Shown here piece after piece: positions 26,031 to 35,921 of a stretch of DNA of 64,000 bases (positions within the stretch are counted from its first letter, which is position 1; every line of letters starts with the position of its first letter). Below the pieces are notes generated by a model. It saw nothing but the letters and a program-made list of their open reading frames with translations, was not told the origin of the DNA and ran no database searches. The position numbers and the translations under genes are program-made. The stretch comes from Bacteroidia bacterium (GTDB taxonomy: Bacteria > Bacteroidota > Bacteroidia > B-17B0 > Aurantibacillaceae). The DNA lies in the NCBI GenBank assembly GCA_016787785.1, contig JAEUTO010000011.1, positions 372,001-436,000 of the forward strand, in the 5' to 3' direction.

Positions 26031-28331
26031 ATGAAAAAGACAATTTCAATATTTATAAGTGTGCTTTTAAGCAATTTTGTGTTTACTCAAAGCATCAATT
26101 TAAATCCGGCTAATACAAAAGCAATTAATTCGGAACAACACGGCCTATCGTATGTAAATTTTTATAATACATGCACGGACGGCGTTTGTATTGATAACAT
26201 TGTAAATCTGAAACCGCGAATTATTCGTTTTCCTTCGGCAGGAGACGCGGATAATTATAGTATGAACCTAGATACCATGGGTTATGGGATAAATTTTTCA
26301 GGCGTAGCGAAACACTTGGCCGACAGGTATAATAGTTTGCAGAACCCACTAACAACACCACCGTTTACTACTTATACAGCTCCAACAATTTTTGACCCAT
26401 TTAGTGTGGCATTAAACTATAACCCAACTGTTTTTAGTAATACTACTGCGGCAGCCTCTTATTCAAATGAATTAATTACCTGGTACAACAATTATAGGAA
26501 ACAACAAACACAAATCACATCCAGCTATTTGTTAAACTTTAAACAACACATAAAACAGATCGAGGACAGTTTGCAAACCGGCGAAAAAGTAAACGTTATC
26601 TATGTGGCAAATATTTTTTCCGGAACACCAACCGACCTCCTCAGAACAATAAAACAATTGGTATCCAATACAATTACTCCCGTTAAGGTTGTTGGTCTTG
26701 AAATGTCGAATGAATCATGGGGAAAAAAGAACGCCGATATGTTTCCCGACGGCGATGCGTTTTATTATTATGTTACGGGCTCGCCATTATATACAGGTTG
26801 CTTAAATTTAAAAGGCAACTATATAGATTCTGTTAAAGCGCACTTCCCAAACATAAAGATCGGTTTGCCAACCGCGCCATTGGGGGTAAGCGATTATTAT
26901 GGATGCGATATGACAAGTAGCAATACGGCTTCTTTCACTACATGGAACACGCAGCTTGGAGCTCGCTCAAACAACACAATAAGCGTTATCGTTAATAACA
27001 ACCCTCAAACGTTTAAGGCTTTTGATGCTTTTGTTATTCATAAATATTTTGACGACAAATTTTGGGGTAATGCTCAGGAAGGAATAGGAACCTGCAACAA
27101 CTGCCTTTACAACGCCACCGGACCAAATCAATTTAAAAATTATTTAAGGGCACACACAACCACAACTGTAAACCCTTTTAATCATCCTTATGCATATTTT
27201 CCTTCGCCGGATGATGATACATTAAAATCTTCTTTTGATTGTCAGCTAAAAGAAACCTTTACTTATGTTGACTCTGGCTTCGTAAATAAATTTGTGGGAG
27301 GGTACATGACTCAGCTGGGAATTACGAACAGCAATAACAAAAAATTATGGATGACGGAATGGAATATTTTGGAAGATAATAATGATGATACCACTTACCT
27401 TTTTCACAATACTTTTAACCAGGCGGTTTTAACTATGGGTTGGAAAATGGGAATGTACAGATCTAATTGGAAATTTCCGTCGGCAACCGATCTTTTTCAA
27501 TACAGTACTTTTTTTAATGGCGTATCAGAGCAACAAAATGGTTGTGTAAGTAAACGCACTAACACTGGTAATAATGGCGATGGAGTGACAGTTGACGCTA
27601 CCTCTTCTGATATAAAGAGAATGGCTTATTGGCCAACATATATGATGCGTCATATTTCGCTTGACTCATTAAAATGGGTAGATAATTCAACCACAAACAT
27701 GGCAGCATATCCTAATATGAGGTTTTATTCTTTTGTTAACCCTTCAAACAACAAACTTTACATTTATTATATAAACGCAAATAATTCCGACATGATATTA
27801 AAAACAGACAGTATTCATGCAACCGGTTATGTATTAGATACAAACGGCATCTATCGGGAAGGGTTTGCCGTTAAAAATAATTATTCGAGCGCCGGTTTCG
27901 CTGAGCAGTTCGAACTAAATAAATACTATAAAACCGGAAACAATTGGTTGAAGCCATTAAATAACGAGCCTTACTACAATTACGGAAACACAAATGTTTC
28001 AACTCATAACCTTGTTTTGCAAAGAAAATCAATGGGCCTAATTAAATTGAAATACAATTTAATTACCGGAATTAATAAAACTAATCTCCCGAGCCACAAT
28101 TTTGTTGTTTATCCAAATCCCACTAATGGAACTTTGATAATTAATTCTTTGCATGATGAATTAAACACGCTTATAACAGTCTCAGATATATTGGGCCATG
28201 AAATTAAAAGAGATAAATTAAATGGCCATTCATTGAATATGGATCTATCTGGTCTTTCAAACGGGGTTTATTTAGTAAACTTGATCTCTGACAACAAAAC
28301 AGCAACTTATAAAGTCATTCTTTTAAAATAA
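26031..28331 (+). CDS. Secreted clan GH-A-like glycosidase with T9SS type A sorting domain
   Basis: The 766-residue product has a signal peptide (about 1-19) and a C-terminal type A T9SS domain (VVYPNPTNGTLIINS ... GLSNGVYLVNLIS). The middle looks like a TIM-barrel glycoside hydrolase. IRFPSAGDADNY resembles the RFPGG-type first strand of GH51/GH79-like enzymes. Glu228 in LEMSNESWG fits the acid/base of the N-E motif, and Glu443 in WMTEWNI fits the nucleophile. These two glutamates at the ends of strands 4 and 7 define clan GH-A. The glycosidase class and substrate are inference; sequence alone does not fix the family. It stands alone with about 90 bases of upstream AT-rich DNA. Confidence 0.6.
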   Translation: MKKTISIFISVLLSNFVFTQSINLNPANTKAINSEQHGLSYVNFYNTCTDGVCIDNIVNLKPRIIRFPSAGDADNYSMNLDTMGYGINFSGVAKHLADRYNSLQNPLTTPPFTTYTAPTIFDPFSVALNYNPTVFSNTTAAASYSNELITWYNNYRKQQTQITSSYLLNFKQHIKQIEDSLQTGEKVNVIYVANIFSGTPTDLLRTIKQLVSNTITPVKVVGLEMSNESWGKKNADMFPDGDAFYYYVTGSPLYTGCLNLKGNYIDSVKAHFPNIKIGLPTAPLGVSDYYGCDMTSSNTASFTTWNTQLGARSNNTISVIVNNNPQTFKAFDAFVIHKYFDDKFWGNAQEGIGTCNNCLYNATGPNQFKNYLRAHTTTTVNPFNHPYAYFPSPDDDTLKSSFDCQLKETFTYVDSGFVNKFVGGYMTQLGITNSNNKKLWMTEWNILEDNNDDTTYLFHNTFNQAVLTMGWKMGMYRSNWKFPSATDLFQYSTFFNGVSEQQNGCVSKRTNTGNNGDGVTVDATSSDIKRMAYWPTYMMRHISLDSLKWVDNSTTNMAAYPNMRFYSFVNPSNNKLYIYYINANNSDMILKTDSIHATGYVLDTNGIYREGFAVKNNYSSAGFAEQFELNKYYKTGNNWLKPLNNEPYYNYGNTNVSTHNLVLQRKSMGLIKLKYNLITGINKTNLPSHNFVVYPNPTNGTLIINSLHDELNTLITVSDILGHEIKRDKLNGHSLNMDLSGLSNGVYLVNLISDNKTATYKVILLK

Positions 28332-28522
28332 TATCTGATAAATCTAAGGCATGGAAAAAAGTTCTGTAAAAACATAAACTAATAATTTCTAAATGGTCGC
28401 GTAAGAAGCGTTACAAACGATAAATGGGTTTTAATAAATTTATTGCAAATGCTGACGCGGGCTTAAATGCAAATTAAAAGGAATTTTTAAATAATTCCCG
28501 TTTGATTTTGTATTTTTAGAAG

Positions 28523-31500
28523 ATGAAACTTTTTACAACGAGACTAATTGTACTTTTGATTTTTACGTCTTTTAGGTTTCATTTACTTTCTCAAAATTTT
28601 CGTAATCTTAGTTTACTTCAGGGAATGCCCTCGGCAAAGGTTTCAGACGTTTTCCTGGATGACAATTCTATGCTATGGATAGCCACATACGGCGGCGGAC
28701 TGGTTAAATATGACGGAATTAATTTCGAACCTGTTTATGATAAAAAGGACTATTCTACTTTATTTACGCGGATTATATACAAAGAGAATGACTCCAGTCT
28801 ATTAGTCGGCAACTCATTAGGCTTGTATAGATATACCAATGGTAATTATACCAATGTTCAATTATTGGATACACAAATAATCGATCCCTTTGGCGCAAAA
28901 ATGACTTTCCAGGTTAGTGGTATAATAAAAAAAGCAACTACATATTTCGTGTCCACTTCACGCGGCGTGATAGAACTTACGGCAACTAAAAAACACATTT
29001 ATGGATTTAAAATGCCCTATGCTTTTAATAACGATATAATTGAATTTGAAAAAAACATTTACGTGTTCTCAGATAATGGTATAAACATTTTAAATACAAA
29101 GGAAAAAAAGATACTTTCGGTTCCCACAACATTTAAAAACCTGAAATGTAGAAAAGCAATAATTTATAATGATACATTATTGGTTGCAAGTAACCAGGGG
29201 CTACTATTTATTAAAAATAAAACTGTGGTAAAGGTTATTAGTTCACAATCTTTAAAAGGGTTTCCCGATGATCTAACCACCATAACGGCTTCGTCACAGA
29301 CAAAATCTCTGTGGGTGGGTTTTTCTTCTGGGCTAATGAACTACCTACCTAACAGAGGTTTCACTATAATAAATGAAAAAAACGGTTTAGATAATTCTCC
29401 CATCACAAGCATACTGGAGGGAAATGACGGCACGCTAATTGCAGCAAGTAGTGTAAGTGGTTTATATATATCAAAAGGAAATGTTTTTAATAATTATGAC
29501 AATCTAGAAGACCTTAAAACAATAAGCACGTTTAATTTTAATGACAGCATTTTATATTTCCTAACACCAAGACATCTTTATAATATAAACATAAATACGA
29601 ATCAAATTGTCGAAGAGAAAGATATACTTTCGGGTAAAGACGAAAAATTTAAAGATTTTATTATTTCAAAAAAAAACAAGTTATATTATTATACAACAGA
29701 TAACGTTTTAAATATTGTTGATCTGAAAAACAAAAAGAATCGCAGGATAATAAAAAGCATAGATGGCACCAATTTAAATGTAATGTACCTGGATAAGGAT
29801 CAGAAATTATACTTGGCACTTTCAAGCGGCGCTTATTATCTAAATCCTTCAGAAACTCAGATCATAAAAGAAGAGATATTTGACATAAAGGCTAATGTGT
29901 TCGAAATTTATGAAGCCGGAGCGTACAAGTATTTTTTAACCGGGCGCCGCCTTTTTAGAGAAAAAAACGGCGTATACACATCTCTAAATATAAAAACCCA
30001 ATATTATTTTAAGAATATAGTCGAAGACCATAAAAATAATTTATGGATATTGGCACAAGAAGATCTGCTTCTTTATGATGGTAGATACTTTTATTCTGTA
30101 AAAGACAAATTGGATTTTTCTTATACAAATATAAAATTGTTGCAGGTATCCGGAAATAAGCTAATAATTACTGCAGATAATGGGGTTTATGTTATAAACC
30201 TTGATGAATATTACACAACCAAAGAACTTAAATATAAGAAGTTTAACGAAAGAGACGGCGCCGCATCCTGCATTAATATTTCATCTCGAAATGCAATTGA
30301 TAGTAAAGGTAATTTATGGTATGGTACCAATTTGGGCTTAGTAAAATTTAATATAAAGTCCATTCACGATAGTGTTACGCCGCCAAAAATAATTCTAAAA
30401 AACATTAAATTATTTCATGAAACGGTTAATTGGCGAGAATTAGGAGTTGTGGTAAAAAACAACCTTCCTCAAAATTTGGTTTTAGACTATAACAAAAATA
30501 ATTTAACATTCAGCTTTGTTGGCATAAATATTTTAAACCCATCAAAAGTCTTGTACAGCGTAAAGCTTGAAGGCGCTGACAACTTTTTTTCAAAAGAAAC
30601 AGCAATAAATGAAATTAATTATTCCGGGTTACAGCCGGGAACCTATAAACTTTTGATAAAAGCAAAAATAGAAGGGAACGATTGGGGAGAAGAAACAATT
30701 AATTTTGTTTTTAGAATTAAACCTCCTTTTTATCGAACACTCCCTTTCTTATTAATAAGTGCTGTTTTTTTTATAGCATTGATCTTTTTGATCTTTAAAT
30801 TAAGGTTGAAAAGGATAAATGACCGGAACATATATTTAGAGCGTATAGTAAAGAAAAGAACAACTGAACTTGATCAGAAAAACAACTTATTAAACGAAGT
30901 CAATATAAGGCTAGATCAAAAGAACAAACTGATCATTAACAGCCTAGAATACGCACAAAACTTACAAAGAAATATTTTACGATTAGATACCGATTTTATC
31001 AATGATATATCGTTAATAGGAAAATGCTCCATTTTTTATAGACCAAAGGACATTGTAAGCGGCGATTTTTATGCTTCGTTCAATGTAGAGGGAAATATTT
31101 ACCTGGTTATTGCTGACTGCACCGGGCACGGGGTGCCCGGTGCTCTAATGACAATTTTTAGCTATTCAATTTTAAAAAAAGTTATTGTAGAAGAAAAGGT
31201 TCGAAAACTTAGTGAAATTCTGGAGAGGGTGAATGAATTGTTTTTAGAAAATTTAAAAGCGGAGAAAGGCCAGATATTCGTAAATGACGGCATGGCGGTT
31301 TCAATAATGGTTTTCGACACTTTAAGGGGAGAGGCGCAGTTGGCATCGGTACAGCAAAGTATCTTTGCTGTAACTGACAACGAAATTAGGGAATATAGAT
31401 TTAATTCAACACCAATAAATTCGTTCTCAGAAAAATATAATTATGAAACGGTTAGATTTTCACCAAAAAAAGGAGATCGTTTAATATTTTATACAGATGG

Positions 31501-31675
31501 GATTATTGATCAAAAAGGAGAAATAAATAAAAGAAGATTAATGAAAGCGGGGTTTAAAGAATGGGTGCTCATGGGCAATTTGGAAGGGGCCGAGCGTTAT
31601 TCAAAACCTTTTACCAATTGGCTTGGCTCACTGGAACAAATTGATGATGTGTTGGTGCTAGAACTGGAGTTTTAA
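28523..31675 (+). CDS. Two-component-type beta-propeller sensor fused to SpoIIE PP2C phosphatase
   Basis: The 1050-residue product has a signal peptide (about 1-24), a periplasmic region of Reg_prop propeller repeats (DNSMLWIATYGGGLVKYDG, KNNLWILAQEDLLLYDG, KGNLWYGTNLGLVKF), and a Y_Y_Y domain (about 650-735, ending IKPPFYRT). A transmembrane helix near 740-760 and a coiled coil follow, then a SpoIIE phosphatase domain with DIVSGDFY, ADCTGHGVPGA, YTDGIIDQKG and QIDDVLVL. This resembles the sensor half of hybrid two-component proteins but with phosphatase output instead of kinase. The position that is DGMD in the two other phosphatases reads DGMA here. It ends 2 bases from the convergent amidase gene. 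Confidence 0.88.
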   Translation: MKLFTTRLIVLLIFTSFRFHLLSQNFRNLSLLQGMPSAKVSDVFLDDNSMLWIATYGGGLVKYDGINFEPVYDKKDYSTLFTRIIYKENDSSLLVGNSLGLYRYTNGNYTNVQLLDTQIIDPFGAKMTFQVSGIIKKATTYFVSTSRGVIELTATKKHIYGFKMPYAFNNDIIEFEKNIYVFSDNGINILNTKEKKILSVPTTFKNLKCRKAIIYNDTLLVASNQGLLFIKNKTVVKVISSQSLKGFPDDLTTITASSQTKSLWVGFSSGLMNYLPNRGFTIINEKNGLDNSPITSILEGNDGTLIAASSVSGLYISKGNVFNNYDNLEDLKTISTFNFNDSILYFLTPRHLYNININTNQIVEEKDILSGKDEKFKDFIISKKNKLYYYTTDNVLNIVDLKNKKNRRIIKSIDGTNLNVMYLDKDQKLYLALSSGAYYLNPSETQIIKEEIFDIKANVFEIYEAGAYKYFLTGRRLFREKNGVYTSLNIKTQYYFKNIVEDHKNNLWILAQEDLLLYDGRYFYSVKDKLDFSYTNIKLLQVSGNKLIITADNGVYVINLDEYYTTKELKYKKFNERDGAASCINISSRNAIDSKGNLWYGTNLGLVKFNIKSIHDSVTPPKIILKNIKLFHETVNWRELGVVVKNNLPQNLVLDYNKNNLTFSFVGINILNPSKVLYSVKLEGADNFFSKETAINEINYSGLQPGTYKLLIKAKIEGNDWGEETINFVFRIKPPFYRTLPFLLISAVFFIALIFLIFKLRLKRINDRNIYLERIVKKRTTELDQKNNLLNEVNIRLDQKNKLIINSLEYAQNLQRNILRLDTDFINDISLIGKCSIFYRPKDIVSGDFYASFNVEGNIYLVIADCTGHGVPGALMTIFSYSILKKVIVEEKVRKLSEILERVNELFLENLKAEKGQIFVNDGMAVSIMVFDTLRGEAQLASVQQSIFAVTDNEIREYRFNSTPINSFSEKYNYETVRFSPKKGDRLIFYTDGIIDQKGEINKRRLMKAGFKEWVLMGNLEGAERYSKPFTNWLGSLEQIDDVLVLELEF

Positions 31676-31677
31676 TG

Positions 31678-33222
31678 TTATTGTGAAAGTTGTTTTCTGG
31701 CTTCGTTAATATCCATACGCTCGCCGTTTTTTAGAGCAATAACAAAACAATCTTTAAACCCCTTTTCGCGCAGGCGATTTTGATGGGCGATCGCATCTTT
31801 TATTTGCGTAAAATTGCCGGAAGTATATTTTAAGATGTTTTTTACCTTATAATAATTTCCATCAACAATAGCGTCAAATTTATTTTGTTTTAAATTTAAT
31901 TCTGTTTCACTGCTGGCAAACTGCACTTTAAAAACTATTTCCGTTTTATCTGCGTTTACAGAATTAGCCTTCTCCTTTTCCTCTTTTTCTTTTTTTGCTT
32001 TCTCTTCTTTGGCTTTTTCTTCTTTTGCCTTGTCTTCTTTTATTTTTTCCGCTTTCGCCTTCTCTTCTTTTTCCCGCTGCTCTTTTTTAAATTTCTCAGC
32101 TATTTCTTTTGCAATAATACTCGAATCTGTTTTAGTATCTTTTGTTTTTACACTATCTTTTAATTCAACGGTCACAAATTTACCATCGTCCACTTTTTCT
32201 TTTTCATCTTTTTTTACTTCAACTTTTGTTTCTTCTTCTTCGTCCTCTTCTTCGGCCTTCTTCTGTCCCGGAATGTTACCGGCTTTTATATTTTCATTTT
32301 CTAATGGCACCTGGTTCTCTATATCATCATTGTATTCTTTTTTAGTTCCTTCCACATCGTCTTTATATTTTCTTAAACCTCTAAAAATAGACTTTGCTAA
32401 ATAATCTTGTCCGTTAGGGCTTCCTAAAAAACTTTCCTCAAGAGGGTTGGTCAAATATCCTATTTCCGTTAAAATGCTCGGCATGGCCGTTCTCCATAAT
32501 ACCCAAATACTTTGGCGGTGCACACCTTTATCAACACGTCCGGCTTTTTTAATGTACTCATCCTGTATCTTCATGGCCAAAGTAGCGCTTTGTATTACAT
32601 AAGCCGTGGTATAATTGCTCATGATAATATAACTCTCTTCGCTTTCGGGATCGAAGCCGGCATATTTTTTTTCGTAATCATCCTCTAATAAAATGGCAGA
32701 GTTTTCGCGGGTTGCTACTTTCATTTTACCCTCTTCGTTCTTTAAACCCATCACATACGTCTCTGTTCCAAAAGGCACGGGGTTTGGTTTTTCAACCACA
32801 ACATATTTTCCCTTTTTATTCTTATAAACTTTTGCGCGTTTTTTTCCTGTTTTCGGATCTTTGATCATTACCGCTTTACCGGCCGCGTTGCAGTGTATGG
32901 ATATAAAAAGATCAGCTTTTGCTTTATTAGCTATTTGCGCGCGATCTTCCAGCTCAACAAAAACATCTGTTGTGCGGGTATAAATTACTTTAACATCTTT
33001 TAAGTTTTCTTCAATTAACTTGCCCAGTTTTAGCGCCACAGCAAGGGATACGTCCTTTTCCTTATGGGTAACACCACTGCAACCCGGGTCTTTACCGCCA
33101 TGCCCGGGGTCAATTACTATTACCTTTACACCATTACTTTTGTCTTTCTTAAAGTGTGTAAACGCCGTAAACAGGCCAATTACAGCAATAAACAAGGCAA
33201 AATATTTTAATTTTTTAACCAT
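31678..33222 (-). CDS. N-acetylmuramoyl-L-alanine amidase (Amidase_3) with Lys/Glu-rich linker
   Basis: From the ATG at 33222 the product is 514 residues; an earlier TTG at 33246 would add eight residues before the hydrophobic N-terminal segment and is less likely. After that signal/anchor (about 5-22), Amidase_3 zinc motifs follow: VIDPGHGGKDPG, SIHCNAAG and ILTEIGYLTNP. A long Lys/Glu-rich linker (about 300-425) leads to a C-terminal domain of about 80 residues (VQFASSETELNLKQNKF ... IALKNGERMDINEARKQL) that resembles a SPOR domain. It should cleave the amide bond between MurNAc and the stem peptide during cell separation. It is divergent from lptD. Confidence 0.87.
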   Translation of the reverse strand: MVKKLKYFALFIAVIGLFTAFTHFKKDKSNGVKVIVIDPGHGGKDPGCSGVTHKEKDVSLAVALKLGKLIEENLKDVKVIYTRTTDVFVELEDRAQIANKAKADLFISIHCNAAGKAVMIKDPKTGKKRAKVYKNKKGKYVVVEKPNPVPFGTETYVMGLKNEEGKMKVATRENSAILLEDDYEKKYAGFDPESEESYIIMSNYTTAYVIQSATLAMKIQDEYIKKAGRVDKGVHRQSIWVLWRTAMPSILTEIGYLTNPLEESFLGSPNGQDYLAKSIFRGLRKYKDDVEGTKKEYNDDIENQVPLENENIKAGNIPGQKKAEEEDEEEETKVEVKKDEKEKVDDGKFVTVELKDSVKTKDTKTDSSIIAKEIAEKFKKEQREKEEKAKAEKIKEDKAKEEKAKEEKAKKEKEEKEKANSVNADKTEIVFKVQFASSETELNLKQNKFDAIVDGNYYKVKNILKYTSGNFTQIKDAIAHQNRLREKGFKDCFVIALKNGERMDINEARKQLSQ

Positions 33223-33261
33223 ATCAAATAATAAATCCTTATGCAATACCGTAAAGTATTG

Positions 33262-33269
33262 TAGCTTTG
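33262..33269 (+). promoter_or_regulatory. Possible -7 element for lptD
   Basis: TAGCTTTG fits TAnnTTTG and lies 14 bases before the likely TTG start of lptD, in the 61-base gap between the divergent amidase and lptD genes. Confidence 0.35.
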
Positions 33270-33283
33270 TAAACCTACAATGG

Positions 33284-35920
33284 TTGAATAAATTTATCCC
33301 ATTCGGCTTGATAAAACCCCAACATAAAAAAGTATTTCTCTTCTTTGGCTTGTTAATATCTTTGAGTATTAGCTCTATAAAAGGGCAAATAACCCAAAAA
33401 GATACGTTAATTAATGTTAGCGCCGATACTCTGAAGCCCGCTGAGGAAGGTGAAGACCTGCTGGAAAGCCCCGTTATTTATACCGCAAAGGACAGCGCTG
33501 TTTTTTTAAGCGCCATTAGACAGGTTTTATTGTATGGCAAGGCTCATGTTGAGTTTGGCGAAATGAATCTGGAGGCCGAATTTATTGAAATTGATTATTC
33601 AAAGAACATTGTTACCGCTTATGGTAAAAAGGATAGCTTGGGAAAACCAATTGGGAACCCCATTTTTAAAGACGGACAACAGGAAATGAAGGCCGATAAG
33701 ATCATTTACAATCTTAAATCAAAAAGAGGAAAGATCTTTAACGCCCTTACCAAACAAGGCGAGTTGCTGGTTATTGGTAACGAGATAAAAAAAGACAGCA
33801 CCAATATTATTTACATGAAGGATATGAAATGTATCCCCTGTAAGGACGAAGACGCACGAACGATCTTTAGGGCAACAAGGGCAAAAATAATTCCCGACGA
33901 TAAGATCGTTACAGGACCAATGTATCTGGAAATTGGCGGCGTGCCCACTCCTTTAGGGCTTCCATTTGGTTATTTCCCTAACTCAAAACGACAACATAAC
34001 GGCATTTTAATTCCAACATTTGGTAACTCGGCCACACAAGGTTTTAATTTGCGCAACGGCGGCTTTTATTGGGGCATAAACGATAAAACCGACATGACAA
34101 TTCGTGGTGATATTTATGGAAACGGAAGCTGGGCCTTAAACAGCACCAATAACTATAATGTGCTGTACAAAGCAAACGGTTATACATATATCGGTTACAG
34201 CCAATTTAATATTGGCGATAAGGATATACCAAAAGATTATAGCAAACAAAAAGCATACGAAGTTCGCTGGACGCATAATCAGGATAATAAAAGCGATCCA
34301 ACCATTCGTTTTAGCGCCAATGTAAATTATGTAAAGAACCAATCGTATAATCGTATCAACGCTGTTAACTCGGGGCAATTCCTTCAAAACTCATTTCAGT
34401 CTAACGTAAATTTTACAAAGTCGTTTAAACTAAGTTCTTTAAGTTTAAACGCAACGCATAGTCAAAACTCAATTTCAAAATTAGTAGAGATAACTTTTCC
34501 ATCACTGACCTTTAATATAAATCGTTTTTATCCTTTTAGAAGAGAGGGCGCTGTAAAACAAACTGTATTTGATAAAATAGGAATTAACTACCTGGTCGAA
34601 GCGCGAAACACACTAACAGGAAAAGACTCAAGTATTTTTCAAGGAAGCCCTTTAGATAGTTTGAGATATGGCGTTAAACATTCATTACCCATTTCAACCA
34701 ACTTCAACGTTTTAAAATATATTACGGTAACTCCGGCAATTAATTTATCGTCGGTTATGTATACCAAAAGCTTTAGCAGAGAATATTCGACCGTGGCAAC
34801 AACGCAAACATATACCATAAAATCAAAACTTACAGGACTAGATTCTACGATAGGCTACAGAACATATAATTTACCACTGGTAACAAATTATACCAACCGT
34901 AATTTTGTTGCCGGTTACGATGCCAATTTTTCTACAGCCTTAAACACAAAAGTGTTTTTTGATTATATGTTCACCAAAGGAAAAATTAAACAGATCCGTC
35001 ATTTATTAATTCCAACCCTATCTTATTTATATCGCCCTGATTTTGGTAAAGAACAATTTGGTATTTGGAAGACGGTGCAGGTTGATACGCTGGGCAACAA
35101 ACAAAACTATTCTATTTTTCAAAACTCTATTTTTGGCGGACCCGCGCAGGGCGAACAAAACACCATGTCAATTAATTTAAGTAATAACATAGAGGCAAAA
35201 CTAAAACAACGAACGGATACCGGAGTTACGTATTCTAAAAGAACCCTTATGCAAAACATTAGCGCCGGCGCATCCTATAATTTTGCGGCAGATAGTTTTA
35301 ATATGAGTTTAATAAATGTAACCGCACGTACAAAATTGTTTAAATATTTTGATGTAGTGGGTAGTTCAAACTTTGACCCTTATGCTTACGATAAAACAAC
35401 CCAACGACGCGTAAAAGAATTTAATTATACTTATTCCGATAATATTGCACGTTTTACAAATGCTAATTTTGCCGTGAACACTTCTTTTGGAAGCAACATG
35501 ATAGAAGCTGCCAGGAAAACACGACAAGCGCCAAACATGACCAACGGCGCAGAAAAAGATGCCAAGGATGATCTTGACGAAACAGAAAAATTACCTTGGA
35601 ATTTAAATATTTATTACAACCTTGCTTTAAATAACCCTAACGACCATAGACTTCAACCAACACAAAGCTTAAACTTTAGCGGCGATCTAATGCCAACAAA
35701 ATATTGGAAAATAGGAATAACAAGCGGTTACGATTTTACAAATAAACAACTAAGTTACACCAGTTTTAATATTTACCGCGATCTTAAATGCTGGGAGGCT
35801 CGTATAGACTGGGTACCGTTTGGTTTAAGAAAAAGCTACAACCTTACTATTAATTTAAAAGCATCAATGTTAAGCGATTTCAAGATCCCTAAACGTAGTC
35901 CGCCAATCGATAATTTTTAA
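33284..35920 (+). CDS. lptD: LPS-assembly protein LptD-like outer-membrane protein
   Basis: The reading frame is open far upstream, but the first 88 codons lie antisense to the amidase gene and do not look like protein. The signal sequence (KKVFLFFGLLISLSISSIKGQ) begins shortly after TTG codons at 33284 and 33308, so translation most likely starts at one of these; the first gives 878 residues. An N-terminal OstA/LptA-like beta domain (about 45-180; VLLYGKAHVEFGEMNLEAEFI, MKADKIIYNLKSKRGKIFNA) precedes a long beta-barrel rich in aromatic strands. Two Cys in KCIPCKDED are seen. It would insert lipopolysaccharide into the outer leaflet with LptE. It ends 1 base from the convergent DUF1653 gene. 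Confidence 0.82.
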   Translation: MNKFIPFGLIKPQHKKVFLFFGLLISLSISSIKGQITQKDTLINVSADTLKPAEEGEDLLESPVIYTAKDSAVFLSAIRQVLLYGKAHVEFGEMNLEAEFIEIDYSKNIVTAYGKKDSLGKPIGNPIFKDGQQEMKADKIIYNLKSKRGKIFNALTKQGELLVIGNEIKKDSTNIIYMKDMKCIPCKDEDARTIFRATRAKIIPDDKIVTGPMYLEIGGVPTPLGLPFGYFPNSKRQHNGILIPTFGNSATQGFNLRNGGFYWGINDKTDMTIRGDIYGNGSWALNSTNNYNVLYKANGYTYIGYSQFNIGDKDIPKDYSKQKAYEVRWTHNQDNKSDPTIRFSANVNYVKNQSYNRINAVNSGQFLQNSFQSNVNFTKSFKLSSLSLNATHSQNSISKLVEITFPSLTFNINRFYPFRREGAVKQTVFDKIGINYLVEARNTLTGKDSSIFQGSPLDSLRYGVKHSLPISTNFNVLKYITVTPAINLSSVMYTKSFSREYSTVATTQTYTIKSKLTGLDSTIGYRTYNLPLVTNYTNRNFVAGYDANFSTALNTKVFFDYMFTKGKIKQIRHLLIPTLSYLYRPDFGKEQFGIWKTVQVDTLGNKQNYSIFQNSIFGGPAQGEQNTMSINLSNNIEAKLKQRTDTGVTYSKRTLMQNISAGASYNFAADSFNMSLINVTARTKLFKYFDVVGSSNFDPYAYDKTTQRRVKEFNYTYSDNIARFTNANFAVNTSFGSNMIEAARKTRQAPNMTNGAEKDAKDDLDETEKLPWNLNIYYNLALNNPNDHRLQPTQSLNFSGDLMPTKYWKIGITSGYDFTNKQLSYTSFNIYRDLKCWEARIDWVPFGLRKSYNLTINLKASMLSDFKIPKRSPPIDNF

Positions 35921-35921
35921 T

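Noticed and set aside
26231-26243. Match to the REP-like motif (TCCTTCGGCAGG)
   Set aside because: Twelve bases inside conserved codons for FPSAG of the glycosidase; likely chance.
32009-32404. 131-codon open frame opposite the amidase linker
   Set aside because: It is the antisense shadow of the repetitive Lys/Glu codons and reads as a Ser/Phe-rich low-complexity string.
33020-33283. Upstream extension of lptD
   Set aside because: Antisense to the amidase gene, no family similarity, and the signal peptide lies after 33284.
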